A DNA stretch of 17,964 nucleotides from an uncultured Alphaproteobacteria bacterium. Lineage in GTDB: Bacteria; Pseudomonadota; Alphaproteobacteria; Rhizobiales; Ancalomicrobiaceae. Below are positions 1-8,300 of the stretch, one piece after another; the first letter of the stretch is position 1, and every line of letters starts with the position of its first letter. The translations under genes and the position numbers were made by a program. Under the pieces are notes generated by a model, which had not been told where the DNA came from, searched no databases, and saw nothing but the letters and a program-made list of their open reading frames with translations. The stretch is taken from assembly GCA_937919435.1 (NCBI GenBank), contig CALFRR010000209.1, positions 1 through 17,964 of the forward strand. The letters run 5' to 3'.

Positions 1-49
1 AATTCTCAATGGAAAAATCCGCGTCGCCCGGGTCAGTTCTCCGCGGAAA

Positions 50-1015
50 TCAACACGGATGGATCGGCACGGCCCGTTCCGCTGCATCCGTCTTCCCCGT
101 GCGCACATGGAGACAGTCGTCGGTGACGTCACCCACCGTGAGAGCGACGAGCTCCCCGGAGCGGAGGCCGGTCAGTGCGAGAACGGTGATGAAGTCCAAG
201 AGCGTCGCCGAAGCCTTGCCGTCTTCGTGAGACGACAGGAGCGCTTTGACCTCGTCGTTGGTGAAGGGACGTTTCGAACGCTTCTTCTCGCCCATCCGCT
301 TGGCGGCTCGCTCGCTGATGCGGAGGTCTGGCCAGAAGTTTTCGCCTTTCCACGTGCTGTGCGAGATGTGCCACTTCCAGAACCTCGTGATCCACGAGAT
401 GTGGTCGTTGGCCGTGGCGCTGTTGATGCGCTTCGAAACGTAGGTCTCGAACACGAACTTCGCCCCCTGCGCTCGGTCGATGAGTTCGAAGCACGGGAAC
501 AGCTTGGCTTCTTCGCACCACCGAACGAGGACCGAGACGGAGTGGCGGGCCTTGGTCTCCGTATGTCCTTGGTAACGATTGGCTGCGATCCATTGGTCTA
601 CGGAGAATGCAATCGGCGTCGCCCTTCCATCGGCCACGGCGAGGAACCGCGTGGCGAACTCATCGCCTTCGGTCTCGGCCAGCTTGTCCAACACGTCCTC
701 CACGAGCACGGAGCGAGCATCGACGTCGTCCGGGCCGCTGCGGTCGTCTCGCAGGGCGTCGCGCCAGAGTAGTGCACGTTCGAGCGCCGCCTTGCCTTCC
801 TTGGATTTGGCGACGGTGACGCCGCGCAACTCGGACATGATCCGAGCGACGATCGGTCCCTTCAAAATCTCGGCTTCCAACGGATCGGCGGTGTGGAGTG
901 GCACCTTGATGTGGGCCTTGCCGGCGGTGTCACGCAGGGCCGTGGGCACCGGCACGCGCACCCGAATCTTGGTTCCGTGCCACTCGAGGTATCTGCCCAG
1001 CCGCTTTTTCTTCAT
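50..1015 (-). pseudogene. Tyrosine recombinase (phage-type integrase), C-terminally truncated by in-frame stop
   Basis: Site-specific recombinase of the lambda-integrase superfamily, normally inserting or excising a mobile element by strand exchange. The 321-residue frame starts with a DUF6538-like segment (about residues 1-50, KKKRLGRYLEWHGTKIRVRV). A helical core-binding domain covers about residues 130-220, and the start of the catalytic domain about 245-321. Box I Arg is R285 in TGLRSGEL and the beta-hairpin Lys is K308 in RTGKTD. The frame then ends at VPIHPC-stop. The HxxR box, the GH/W residue and the nucleophilic Tyr, expected within a further 100 or so residues, are missing. Beyond the TGA the same frame stays open to the window edge and encodes RRTDPGDADFSIEN, reminiscent of what follows IHP in intact relatives. 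An in-frame nonsense mutation is therefore more likely than a clean deletion. Pseudogene status is inferred, because the rest lies outside the window. Confidence 0.82.
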
Positions 1016-1035
1016 GGTCGTCTCGGAGGTGGTTC

Positions 1036-1066
1036 TACCCCCGAACTACCCCAGGAAAATACCCCA
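1036..1066 (-). repeat. Three TACCCC(A/C) direct repeats upstream of the integrase start
   Basis: TACCCCC at 1036-1042, TACCCCA at 1047-1053 and TACCCCA at 1060-1066 (GGGGTA on the integrase strand) sit 21-51 bp before the integrase ATG, spaced 11 and 13 bp apart. Short direct repeats of this kind upstream of an integrase are often arm-type integrase-binding sites. That role is inferred from position and spacing only. Confidence 0.4.
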
Positions 1067-1114
1067 AGCAATCTGAAAATGCCTTTAGTACCAATAAATT
1101 AAAGGGCTTCGGTC

Positions 1115-1144
1115 CGGGGTGATTCCATCCCCTAGGGAGCGCCA
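1115..1144 (+). other. tRNA 3'-end-like sequence, candidate attachment-site scar
   Basis: The sequence reads like the T-arm, acceptor strand and CCA of a tRNA: GGGG, a GATTCCA-containing loop, CCCC, then AGGGAGCGCCA. Integrases of this family commonly target tRNA 3' ends, and their genes often end by reading antisense through one. The remnant here does so (MALPRG...). The loop is 9 nt rather than 7 and lacks the TTCRA core, and no 5' half of a tRNA is present upstream. It is a degenerate duplicate at best, not a tRNA gene. Confidence 0.35.
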
Positions 1145-1492
1145 TTCTTCCCTGACCAGCTTTGATTTTCTTCGGCTTTTCGGCCGAATTCCCAAACTCG
1201 GGCGAACCGGGTTGGGGCATTCCGTTCTCGTTCTGCCCGGTCATCTTCGCCATCGCCGCCTCTGCCAAACGCGCCCGATCGGCGTCTCGGGTGCATCGCT
1301 CGGCTTCCGCGAGCGTCCGGTGGGCGGGGATCGACATGATCTCGTGAGCCGAGCATCCGGCGTCGGCGGGCTGTCGCCCCTCGTCGCTCATCGCCCGCGA
1401 GGCGTCCCCGGTCCGCGTCGGGGGCGCTGGCGCCTCGGGCGCGGCTGTTCTAACGCTGCCGCACGCCGTCCGGGCGGACCAGGGACGAGAAC

Positions 1493-2917
1493 ATGAGCGT
1501 CGACTTCGGAACCTCGGGCCTCAGGGCCCCCGCCATCGCCTTCACGCCGGAGATCTGCCACGCCCACGTCGCGGCCTTCCTGCGCACCGCCTGCGCCGGC
1601 GCCGGAGGACGGAGCGTGTTCCTCGGCGCCGATCTGCGCGCCTCCAGCCCGGAGATCGCCGGCCACTGCGTCGCCGCGGTGGTCGCCGAAGGCCGGGAGC
1701 CGGTGTGGGCCGGCAACGTCCCGACCCCGGCGCTCGCCGCCCATGCCCTCGCCCGGCGCGCTCCGGCGATCATGATCACCGGCAGCCACATCCCGGAAGA
1801 CTTCAACGGCATCAAGTTCTATCGGCCGGACGGCGAGTTCCTCAAGGAGGACGAGGCGCCGGTGCGGGCGGCGGCGGCGACGCTCCTCGCCGAGGCGCGC
1901 GCGATCGCCCCGGTCGGCCTGCCGACGGTCGATCCGACGATCGCGACCGACTACGTCGAACGTTATGCCGCGGCGTTTCCCGGTGCTCCGCTCGCCGGCC
2001 TGCGGATCGGCGTCGACCTCCATTCGGCGGTCGGGCGGGACCTCACCGTGGCGATCCTGACCCGGCTCGGCGCCGACGTCGTTCCCTTCCGCCGGGCCGA
2101 CCGGTTCGTCGCGGTCGACACCGAGGCGGTCGATCCGGGCGACCTCGCCCGCGACCGGGAGATGCTCGCGACGCACGGGCTCGACGCGGTGGTCTCCACC
2201 GACGGCGACGGCGATCGGCCGCTGGTGATCGACGAGACCGGACGGCAGATCAACGGCGACGTGCTCGGGACCCTGACCGCCCGATTCCTCGGCATCGACG
2301 TCCTGGTGACGCCGCTGACCTCGACCACCGGCATCGAGCTCTCCGGCTGGTTCTCCCGGGTGATCCGCACCCGGATCGGATCGCCGCACGTGGTCGCCGG
2401 GATGGCGGCGGTAGCCGGCGAAGGCCGGGTCGCCGGCTTCGAGGCGAACGGCGGCTTCCTGCTGGAGACCGATCTGACGATCGACGGCCACCGGCTCGCC
2501 CGGTTGCCGACCCGCGACGCGATCCTGCCGATCGTCGGCGGGCTGCTCGCCGCCCGCCGGGTGGGAACCGGACTCGCGGCCCTCGCCGCGACGCTGCCGG
2601 CGCGTGTGATGAAGGCGGATCGGCTGAAGCGGATCCCGCACGAGGTCGGCGGGGCGTTCCTCGCGGCGATGGCGACGTCGCGGGAGGCGCGGGCCGAAGT
2701 CGATCCGCGGATCGCCGATCCGGTCGCCGTCGACACCGTCGACGGGGTCCGGCTGACGCTCCCGGATCGCTCGATCGTCCATTTCCGCCAGTCCGGCAAC
2801 GCGCCGGAGCTGCGCTGCTACGTCGAGACCGAGACCGCCGAGGCCACCGAGCGGCTGCTCGGCGATCTGCTCGCCGCGATGGCGGCCCGGGTGCGCGGCG
2901 CCGACGCCCACGGCTGA
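1493..2917 (+). CDS. Phosphomannomutase-like alpha-D-phosphohexomutase
   Basis: Cytosolic enzyme of the alpha-D-phosphohexomutase superfamily, interconverting hexose 6-phosphate and 1-phosphate (probably mannose and/or glucose) for nucleotide-sugar supply to polysaccharides. All four active-site elements are visible in 474 residues. The phosphoserine loop is TGSHIPEDFNG with S98, the metal loop is STDGDGDR (D237, D239, D241), the sugar loop is GFEANGGF (about 315-322) and the C-terminal phosphate loop is FRQSGNAPE (431-439). The N-terminus FGTSGLR is also typical. The sugar loop EANGG departs from the common GEESGH, which suits the NoeK-like alphaproteobacterial branch. Substrate preference cannot be fixed from sequence. 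The start at 1493 has AGGGACGAG 4-12 bases upstream and begins directly with the family motif. It is intact and stands alone, with integrase debris behind it and a 0.65 kb gap ahead. Confidence 0.93.
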   Translation: MSVDFGTSGLRAPAIAFTPEICHAHVAAFLRTACAGAGGRSVFLGADLRASSPEIAGHCVAAVVAEGREPVWAGNVPTPALAAHALARRAPAIMITGSHIPEDFNGIKFYRPDGEFLKEDEAPVRAAAATLLAEARAIAPVGLPTVDPTIATDYVERYAAAFPGAPLAGLRIGVDLHSAVGRDLTVAILTRLGADVVPFRRADRFVAVDTEAVDPGDLARDREMLATHGLDAVVSTDGDGDRPLVIDETGRQINGDVLGTLTARFLGIDVLVTPLTSTTGIELSGWFSRVIRTRIGSPHVVAGMAAVAGEGRVAGFEANGGFLLETDLTIDGHRLARLPTRDAILPIVGGLLAARRVGTGLAALAATLPARVMKADRLKRIPHEVGGAFLAAMATSREARAEVDPRIADPVAVDTVDGVRLTLPDRSIVHFRQSGNAPELRCYVETETAEATERLLGDLLAAMAARVRGADAHG

Positions 2918-3565
2918 CCCGGAGCGCCGCTCGCCCGGACGATCGACGAGCGGGCACGGACCGTATCGCTCGATCCCTTCGACGTGCCTCGTGTCCCGAA
3001 GCTTCGCACCGGTCGGCGCGCCGCGAGCCGCCGGCTCGGTGACGTCCCGTATGGAGGCGTGCGGGTTCCCTTGGGGAACGATCCAGTGGATCGCGGCATG
3101 CGTCGGTGGTTTCCCCGACGTCGGGCCGGCCGGTGCCCGTGGTCCCTCGTGCGCCGCCGACCGCGGTCGGCCGGTCACACCGTCTCCCAGAAATACCCCA
3201 ATTTTCAGGGGTTTTTCAGATTTCACTTGAGCGGGGCCGATGCCCGTCGGAAAATGGAAACGGTCCCGAAGCACTCGGCCCGTCCTTCGGTTTCGGGTGG
3301 AACTCCTCCGGCCGATCCGATGAATACTCGCAGGCATCATGTCAGAGGTGGCGAATCTGGAAAGTCACGCAGTTACGGCGGGTCGTCTCGTCTCGTATGA
3401 GCGTAGAACGATCCGCGGGCATTCGTGCGTGGGAAGAATTCGTCGAAATTCCTCTGGGGGTGGTCGGTTTCGGAGAGCCGTGCCACTGAACGTCCTCGGC
3501 GCGTTGCAGTGGGCGGCGGGTTCGCGCGGGAGTGTCGTCGCCGGGCCCGCGCGGGATGGTCGGAG
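2918..3565. other. Gap between phosphohexomutase and LuxR-type regulator
   Basis: I see no convincing gene in these 648 bp. The open frames here are short or arginine/proline-rich and show no family resemblance. The first about 260 bp are GC-rich. Around 3184-3230 composition turns AT-rich and holds a small hairpin with T-run, described separately. The 3230-3565 part presumably carries the regulator promoter, but I cannot assign -35/-10 boxes. An in-frame extension of the regulator back to 3425 is possible but looks non-coding. Confidence 0.5.
3191..3223 (+). terminator. Weak terminator-like hairpin with T-run; also resembles the integrase upstream repeat
   Basis: ACCCC (3195-3199) pairs with GGGGT (3208-3212) across an 8-nt AATTTTCA loop, immediately followed by TTTT. 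A one-base mismatch then allows three more A-T pairs. It lies about 280 bp past the phosphohexomutase stop, so it would be a distant terminator. The same stretch shares AAATACCCCAA with 1057-1067 and, inverted, TTTTCAGATT with 1070-1080. An attachment-site or integrase-arm origin is therefore an alternative. Confidence 0.35.
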
Positions 3566-4666
3566 ATGATTCGAACGCGCGCCGAGGTGGTGGAGCGGAT
3601 CGGCGATGCGGCGGGGCAGCCACATCTGTGGCCGCCGCTGCTTGAGGAGATCGCGTGGATCGCCGACTGCGACGGGTCCACCCTGGTGTCGGTCGACGCC
3701 GATCGGAACATGCGTTTCTTCGCGACGCCCAATCTCTCGGCGATGGTCGCATCCTTCGCCCGCGACGGCTGGATGGAGCGCGACCCGCGGATCGCCGCGC
3801 TGCTCGCGCAGCGCCCCGAGGGGTTCGTCGCCGACCATGATCTGCTGACCCGGGCGCAACTGGTCTCGGATCCCTTCTACACCACCGTGCTGCGGCCGAA
3901 CGGCGGCGGCTGGTCGGTGGGGGCGGTGGTCGACTGTCCGTCCGAGCCGGCGGTGGTGCTGCGCTGCGAGCGCGCCTACGAGCGCGGGCCGATCGGCCGA
4001 GAGGTGGTGCAGCGCCTCGAGCAGTTGCGCCCGCATCTCGCCCGGTCGATCCGGCAGTCGGTGCGCACCGCGCTGGAGCGGATGCGGGCGACGGCCGCGG
4101 CGCTCGATCTCGTCGGACTGGCGGCGGCGATCGTTCGGCCGAACGGGCGACCGGTGGCGGTCAACACCTCGATGCACGCGCTCGGCCGGACCTGGATCAA
4201 ATCCGCCTTTCCGCGGTTGACGCTGGCCAATCCGGTCGCCGACACGGCGCTCCAGACCGCGCTGACCCGGGCCTGCTCGGAGGAGAGCGGCGAGGGCGAA
4301 ATGATCCCGGTGGCGGCGAGCGGCCCGATCGCCCCGTCGATCATCCAGGTGTTGCCGCTGCGCGGCCGGGTCGCCGACGTCTTCGCACCGAGCGCCTCGG
4401 TGGTGATCCTGACGCCGCTCGAGCGACCGGCGATCCCCGAGGCGGCGGTCCTGCAGGGGCTGTTCGACTTCACGCCGGCGGAGAGCCGCCTCGCCCATGC
4501 GATCGGCAGCGGGCATTCCCCGAGGGAAGCGGCCGAACATCTGTCGATTTCGGAGGAAACCGCCCGTACCGTTCTGAAACGGGTGTTCGCGAAGATGGGG
4601 ATTTCGCGTCAGAGCGACCTGATCGCCCTGTTGGCGGGGCCGACCTTCCGCCGTTCCCCTCCCTGA
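3566..4666 (+). CDS. LuxR-type helix-turn-helix transcriptional regulator
   Basis: DNA-binding regulator with a C-terminal LuxR/GerE HTH at about residues 301-358 of 366: FDFTPAESRLAHAIGSGHS, then EAAEHLSISEETARTVLKRV and FAKMGISRQSDLIALL. The pattern is classic (T-x-A-E-x-x-L, then SxxTAR-like recognition helix, then K-x-GxxxRxxL). The N-terminal about 290 residues carry no recognisable autoinducer-binding, REC or membrane domain. A WMERDPR...DPFYTTVLRPNGGGWSVGA stretch (about 69-119) recalls GAF/PAS-like sensing regions of unassigned regulators of this kind. The start at 3566 is preferred although the frame is open from 3425: GGAG directly precedes this ATG, tighter than usual, and the upstream 47 residues are Arg/Gly/Ser-rich. 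It points toward the giant gene 0.64 kb downstream, making that gene a natural candidate target, which is inference. Its signal is unknown. Confidence 0.85.
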   Translation: MIRTRAEVVERIGDAAGQPHLWPPLLEEIAWIADCDGSTLVSVDADRNMRFFATPNLSAMVASFARDGWMERDPRIAALLAQRPEGFVADHDLLTRAQLVSDPFYTTVLRPNGGGWSVGAVVDCPSEPAVVLRCERAYERGPIGREVVQRLEQLRPHLARSIRQSVRTALERMRATAAALDLVGLAAAIVRPNGRPVAVNTSMHALGRTWIKSAFPRLTLANPVADTALQTALTRACSEESGEGEMIPVAASGPIAPSIIQVLPLRGRVADVFAPSASVVILTPLERPAIPEAAVLQGLFDFTPAESRLAHAIGSGHSPREAAEHLSISEETARTVLKRVFAKMGISRQSDLIALLAGPTFRRSPP

Positions 4667-4721
4667 CCTCCCCGACGTTAACCAACCCACATTCAAATTT
4701 CAGTTGCGCGCCCCTGCGATA

Positions 4722-4771
4722 CCCCATTTGGGGGATGCACCGAATTCGTGCATCGAACTAGGGTTTAACCC
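4722..4771. promoter_or_regulatory. Cluster of dyads, candidate operator for the LuxR-type regulator
   Basis: Three inverted repeats fall in 50 bp: CCCCA-TT-TGGGG (4722-4733), GATGCAC-7 nt-GTGCATC (4734-4754, perfect 7-bp arms around CGAATTC) and GGGTT-T-AACCC (4761-4771). The 21-bp dyad is the right size for a dimeric HTH site, and the AT-rich TATTAAC just after (4774-4780) could be part of a promoter. No protein assignment can be made from sequence. The adjacent LuxR-type regulator is the obvious candidate. Confidence 0.4.
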
Positions 4772-4848
4772 GATATTAACTTTTGTCTCCATTGGCGCGT
4801 TTCGCGATGCTGAATTCGTCGGTCACCGTGAAGGTAGAGGTCGTCTCC

Positions 4849-4886
4849 GTCACTTCCCCGGGTTCCGATGAACCCGGGGAAGTGAC
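4849..4886 (+). terminator. Perfect 17-bp hairpin with CGAT loop
   Basis: GTCACTTCCCCGGGTTC (4849-4865) and GAACCCGGGGAAGTGAC (4870-4886) are exact reverse complements around a CGAT loop, forming a very stable GC-rich stem. It is 182 bp past the regulator stop and 425 bp before the giant gene start. The downstream T content is modest (ACTTTCG, then GGTTTTTCG at about 4897), so it is a plausible but imperfect intrinsic terminator for the regulator. If the giant gene's promoter lies upstream in the dyad cluster, it would instead be a leader attenuator or mRNA-stabilising stem. Confidence 0.55.
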
Positions 4887-5311
4887 ACTTTCGACCGGTT
4901 TTTCGCGGTATCCGGCTGCGTGCGGGACGAGCCCGATCGAGGCGGACGCCGTGCGACGTCCGTCCCGGCACGACGACCGGCGGAGGCCGGGGGCGTCGTG
5001 GCCGCCGACCGCTCGGGGAGGGACCCCGAGCGTCCATCCGCACCGCAGTGAAGCCGACGGAGCCGCCGCTGCGGCGCTCCGTCGTGATCGTTTCGCGGGT
5101 CGGGCGCAACCGACCGACCGACCGGCGACGGGATCGCCGGATCCTTCCGACCATTCGAGCACGAAGCGGGCGCCGAGCCCGGAGACGCGTGCCGCCCGCC
5201 AGGGTGGGCATGGGCGCGTCCACGCGAACCGGACCGAGCGCAGGCTCGCTTCATCCATCAACGAATCTTCCGCGAACCGCGGGATCTGATTTTCAGACGG
5301 GGGAAACTGCC

Positions 5312-8300
5312 ATGTCGACGATCAACGGCTCCGACGGCGTGAACGACGTTCTCACTCAGACGACCGAAGCCGACGCGATCTCCGGCGGCACCGGGATCGA
5401 CACGGTGGCGGGTTACTCGGCGACCGCGAAGATCGGGATCGTCGGAGGCGCCTGGACGGTGACCGACGGCGGTGTGGTCGACACGCTCTCGGGCATCGAG
5501 AAGGTGGAGATCGGCGGCAAGACCTTCGTGCTGGTGGATCAGACGGGAACCGGTGGGTTCCAGACCATCCAGGCCGCGGTCGACGCGGCGGTGGCGGGCG
5601 ACACGGTGCTGGTCGCCTCGGGTACCTACGTCGAACAGGTCGTGGTCAGCGGGAAGAGCGGCCTCACCATCGCCGAAGCCGCCGGTGCGACGGTGGTGCT
5701 GCAGGCACCGGCCGACGTGACCCAGACCGCGCTCGCGTCCTCCGGGCGGGCGCTCAACGGCGTCCTGACCGTCACCGGCGCGACCGACGTGACGATCTCC
5801 GGCCTCACCGTCGACGGAGCCGGACACGCGAACACGGTCGATGGTCCGAACGCCAACTTCGTCGGCGTGGTCTATCGCAACGCGTCCGGTACGCTCGACG
5901 ACGTCGACGTGACCGGTATCCGGGATCCCTATGCGTCCGGCACCACCGCCGACGACAATCCGGTGGTCAGTGGCAATCAGCGGGGTGTCGGCGTCCAGGT
6001 GGACAACGACACGATGATGTCGTTCACCATGACCGGGGGATCGATCTCCGATTTCCAGAAGAATGCGACCGTCTTCAATCACGCCGAACTCGACGTCTCC
6101 GGAGTCGTCATCACCGGCAGCGGTGCGCAGACGATCAACTGCCAGAATGGAATCCAGGCGCTCAACTGCACCGGCACGATCGATCACAACACGATCACCG
6201 ACATCGGCTATGCCGGCTCGCAGGTCCTCTATTCCGGCAGCATCCTGCTCTACGGCAACACCGATCTCGACGTGATCGGCAACACCATCGTCGGCACCAA
6301 CGACGCGACGACCGCGGCCAAGGTGGTCGGCATCTATGTGTTCGACGCCGGGCCGGACAACAGCGGCTACACCATCACCGACAACGTGATCTCCCACGTC
6401 GACGAGGGCATGAGCATCTCCGGCGACATCGGGCCGGACGGATTCACGCTGGCGGACAACACGGTCACCGAGCTCGACCTCACCGATCCCTACGCGGGCG
6501 GCATCGTGCTCGAGCCGACCGCCGGCAGCACCGGCTCTCTGAACGTCGCCGGCAGTGCGGGTGACGACTATCTGGCCGGCACCGCCGGCAACGACACCCT
6601 CGACGGCGGCGCCGGCAACGACACGCTGATCGGTGCTGCCGGCAACGACGTGCTGATCGGTGGCGCGGGCGCGGACGAGTTGAAGGGCGGCGACGGGATC
6701 GACACGGTGTCCGGCTATTCCGCATCGGCGAAGATCTCCATCGCGAATGGTCATTGGGTGGTCACAGACGGTGGAAGCGTCGACGTTCTGACCGGCGTCG
6801 AAAAGGTCGAGATCGGCGGAAAGACCTACATCCTGGTCGACCACGACGCCGGCAACGGCTTCCAGACCATCCAGGCGGCGATCGATGCCGCGGCCGAGGG
6901 CGATACCATCCTGGTGGCGCCGGGCGGCTATACCGAGAGCGCCAACTACAACCCGACCACCGGTGCCAACGATGCGGCCTACGCCAACCCGGTCGGTCTC
7001 CTGATCAACAAGAGCGTGACGATCCGGGGCGTCGATGACACGGGCAAGCCGATCACCGAAGCGGCTGATGTGGCCGCGACGATCGTTTCGTCGGTGCAGT
7101 CGAACTGGGGCACCAACTTCTTCGTCACGGCGAAGAACGTGACCATCACGGGTCTCGCTTTCGATGCGACCGGTGTCGCCAACGAAGTCAACAAGGCGTT
7201 CGAAATCGTCGCGGACGGCTTCACGCTCACCGACAGCAAGGTCTTCAGCTCGACGATGGCGAACGTCGCCTCGACGATCTACATCAACGACGACGCGGTG
7301 CCGTCCGATCTCACGGGATGGACGTCGGACATCGCTTCGTTCCTCATCCACGACAACGTCTTGAGTGGTGATTTCGTCGTCGCGAACGGCGCCGGCTACG
7401 GCCTGTCGTCGGTTTCGTTCCTGGTGACCGACAACGATTTCGTCCGCAACGCAGGTTCGAGCGCCGACTACAACTGGGGCGTCATCCTGACCGGGTACGA
7501 CGATGCGGTTGCCTGGCGCAAGGCGCCGGTCGTTCTGCCGACCTTGATCGGGAACACGTTCGCCGACGACTACACCACGTATCAGATCTTCTATGCGCGA
7601 GACGACGATCCCGCCAGGTTGCCGAGCAAGGCCTACATCGAGCAGTTCTTGGCCGACAATCACGTCGGTTCCTATGCCTATGCGCTCGATGCATCTGGTG
7701 AATTGCGTGTCGTGTCCACGTCCACGTCCAATGGCGTCTCGATCTTCGTCCATGCGGACAATGCATCGTATCTGGCGACCGAGGGTGACACGCTGGTGGT
7801 GCATTCCGGCACCGGCAGCTCCGCGCAGGAAGACATCTACGGTGAAGATCTGAAGGTCGAGGTCACCGGTGACACGACCGTGACGTCGTTGGCGATGGCC
7901 GACGATTCCTACGCCCACATCGCCAAGCTCACTCTGCTCGGCAACCGGGATCTGGCGGTCAACGGCAATGCCCTCGACAACATCATCACCGGCAACAGCG
8001 GCGCCAACACCCTCGACGGCGGCGCCGGCAACGACGTGCTGAAGGGCGGCGGCGGGGCCGACGTGCTGATCGGTGGCGCGGGCGTCGACACGGCAGTCTA
8101 TGCGGGAACCGCGACGATCGCGGCGACCGCCGGCGGCTGGACCGTCGGCAACGCGGCGGAGGGTACCGACACGCTCTCCGGGATCGAAGTGGTCGACGAC
8201 GCGGCGGCGGGCAAGATCCTGCTGGTCGGCAACGGCGGCTACGCGACCATCCAGGCGGCGATCGATGCGGCTTTGGCGGGCGACACGATCATGGTCGCGG

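Larger units (their letters stand above)
1035..1391 (-). pseudogene. C-terminal remnant of a second tyrosine recombinase
   Basis: The frame encodes the far C-terminus of a phage-type integrase. The stretch ADAGCSAHEIMSI-PAHRTLAEAERC-TRDADRARLAEAAMAKM matches the usual pattern DAGCxxHEIMxIxGHxTLxEVxRYTRxAxRxxLAxxAM from memory of the family. Everything before about residue 5, including HxxR, the Arg box and the DNA-binding domain, is absent. The His of the GH box is kept (H24) but its Gly is Ala (A23). The nucleophilic Tyr is Cys (C33, codon 1293-1295). The frame then runs through GRMALPRGWNHPGPKP, antisense to a tRNA-3'-end-like sequence, and on into the upstream region of the other integrase. 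It is a decayed fragment, non-functional as a recombinase on its own. The ATG at 1391 is merely the first available; homology starts just after it. Confidence 0.72.
4667..5311. other. Gap and probable long leader of the giant gene
   Basis: This 645-bp region has no supportable gene. The first about 140 bp are relatively AT-rich (ATTCAAATTT, CGATATTAACTTTTG) and hold three small dyads, a plausible promoter/operator region. A strong hairpin follows at 4849-4886. From about 4890 to 5280 the sequence is GC-rich and featureless, and its open frames on either strand look compositional. The last bases before the giant gene carry its ribosome-binding site. Confidence 0.5.

Noticed and set aside
59..772. 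237-residue plus-strand frame opposite the integrase
   Set aside because: It overlaps a recognised integrase on the other strand and has no family features.
1115..1144. Functional tRNA gene
   Set aside because: Only a degenerate T-arm/acceptor end is present; there is no anticodon or D arm and the T-loop core is wrong.
1388..3340. 650-residue minus-strand frame and 445-residue plus-strand frame (1705-3042) over the phosphohexomutase
   Set aside because: Arg/Pro/Gly-rich shadows of a clearly recognisable enzyme gene with all its active-site loops.
4776..5261. Minus- and plus-strand frames of 130-170 residues in the leader of the giant gene
   Set aside because: Composition-driven. Part of the apparent peptide similarity between strands comes from the palindrome at 4849-4886, and most of the rest is Arg/Ser/Pro-rich.
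5636..5670. EAAG near residue 111 as a LapG-type cleavage site of a LapA-like retention module
   Set aside because: It lies inside the first beta-helix domain rather than a separate N-terminal retention domain, and the usual TAAG/PAAG context is absent.
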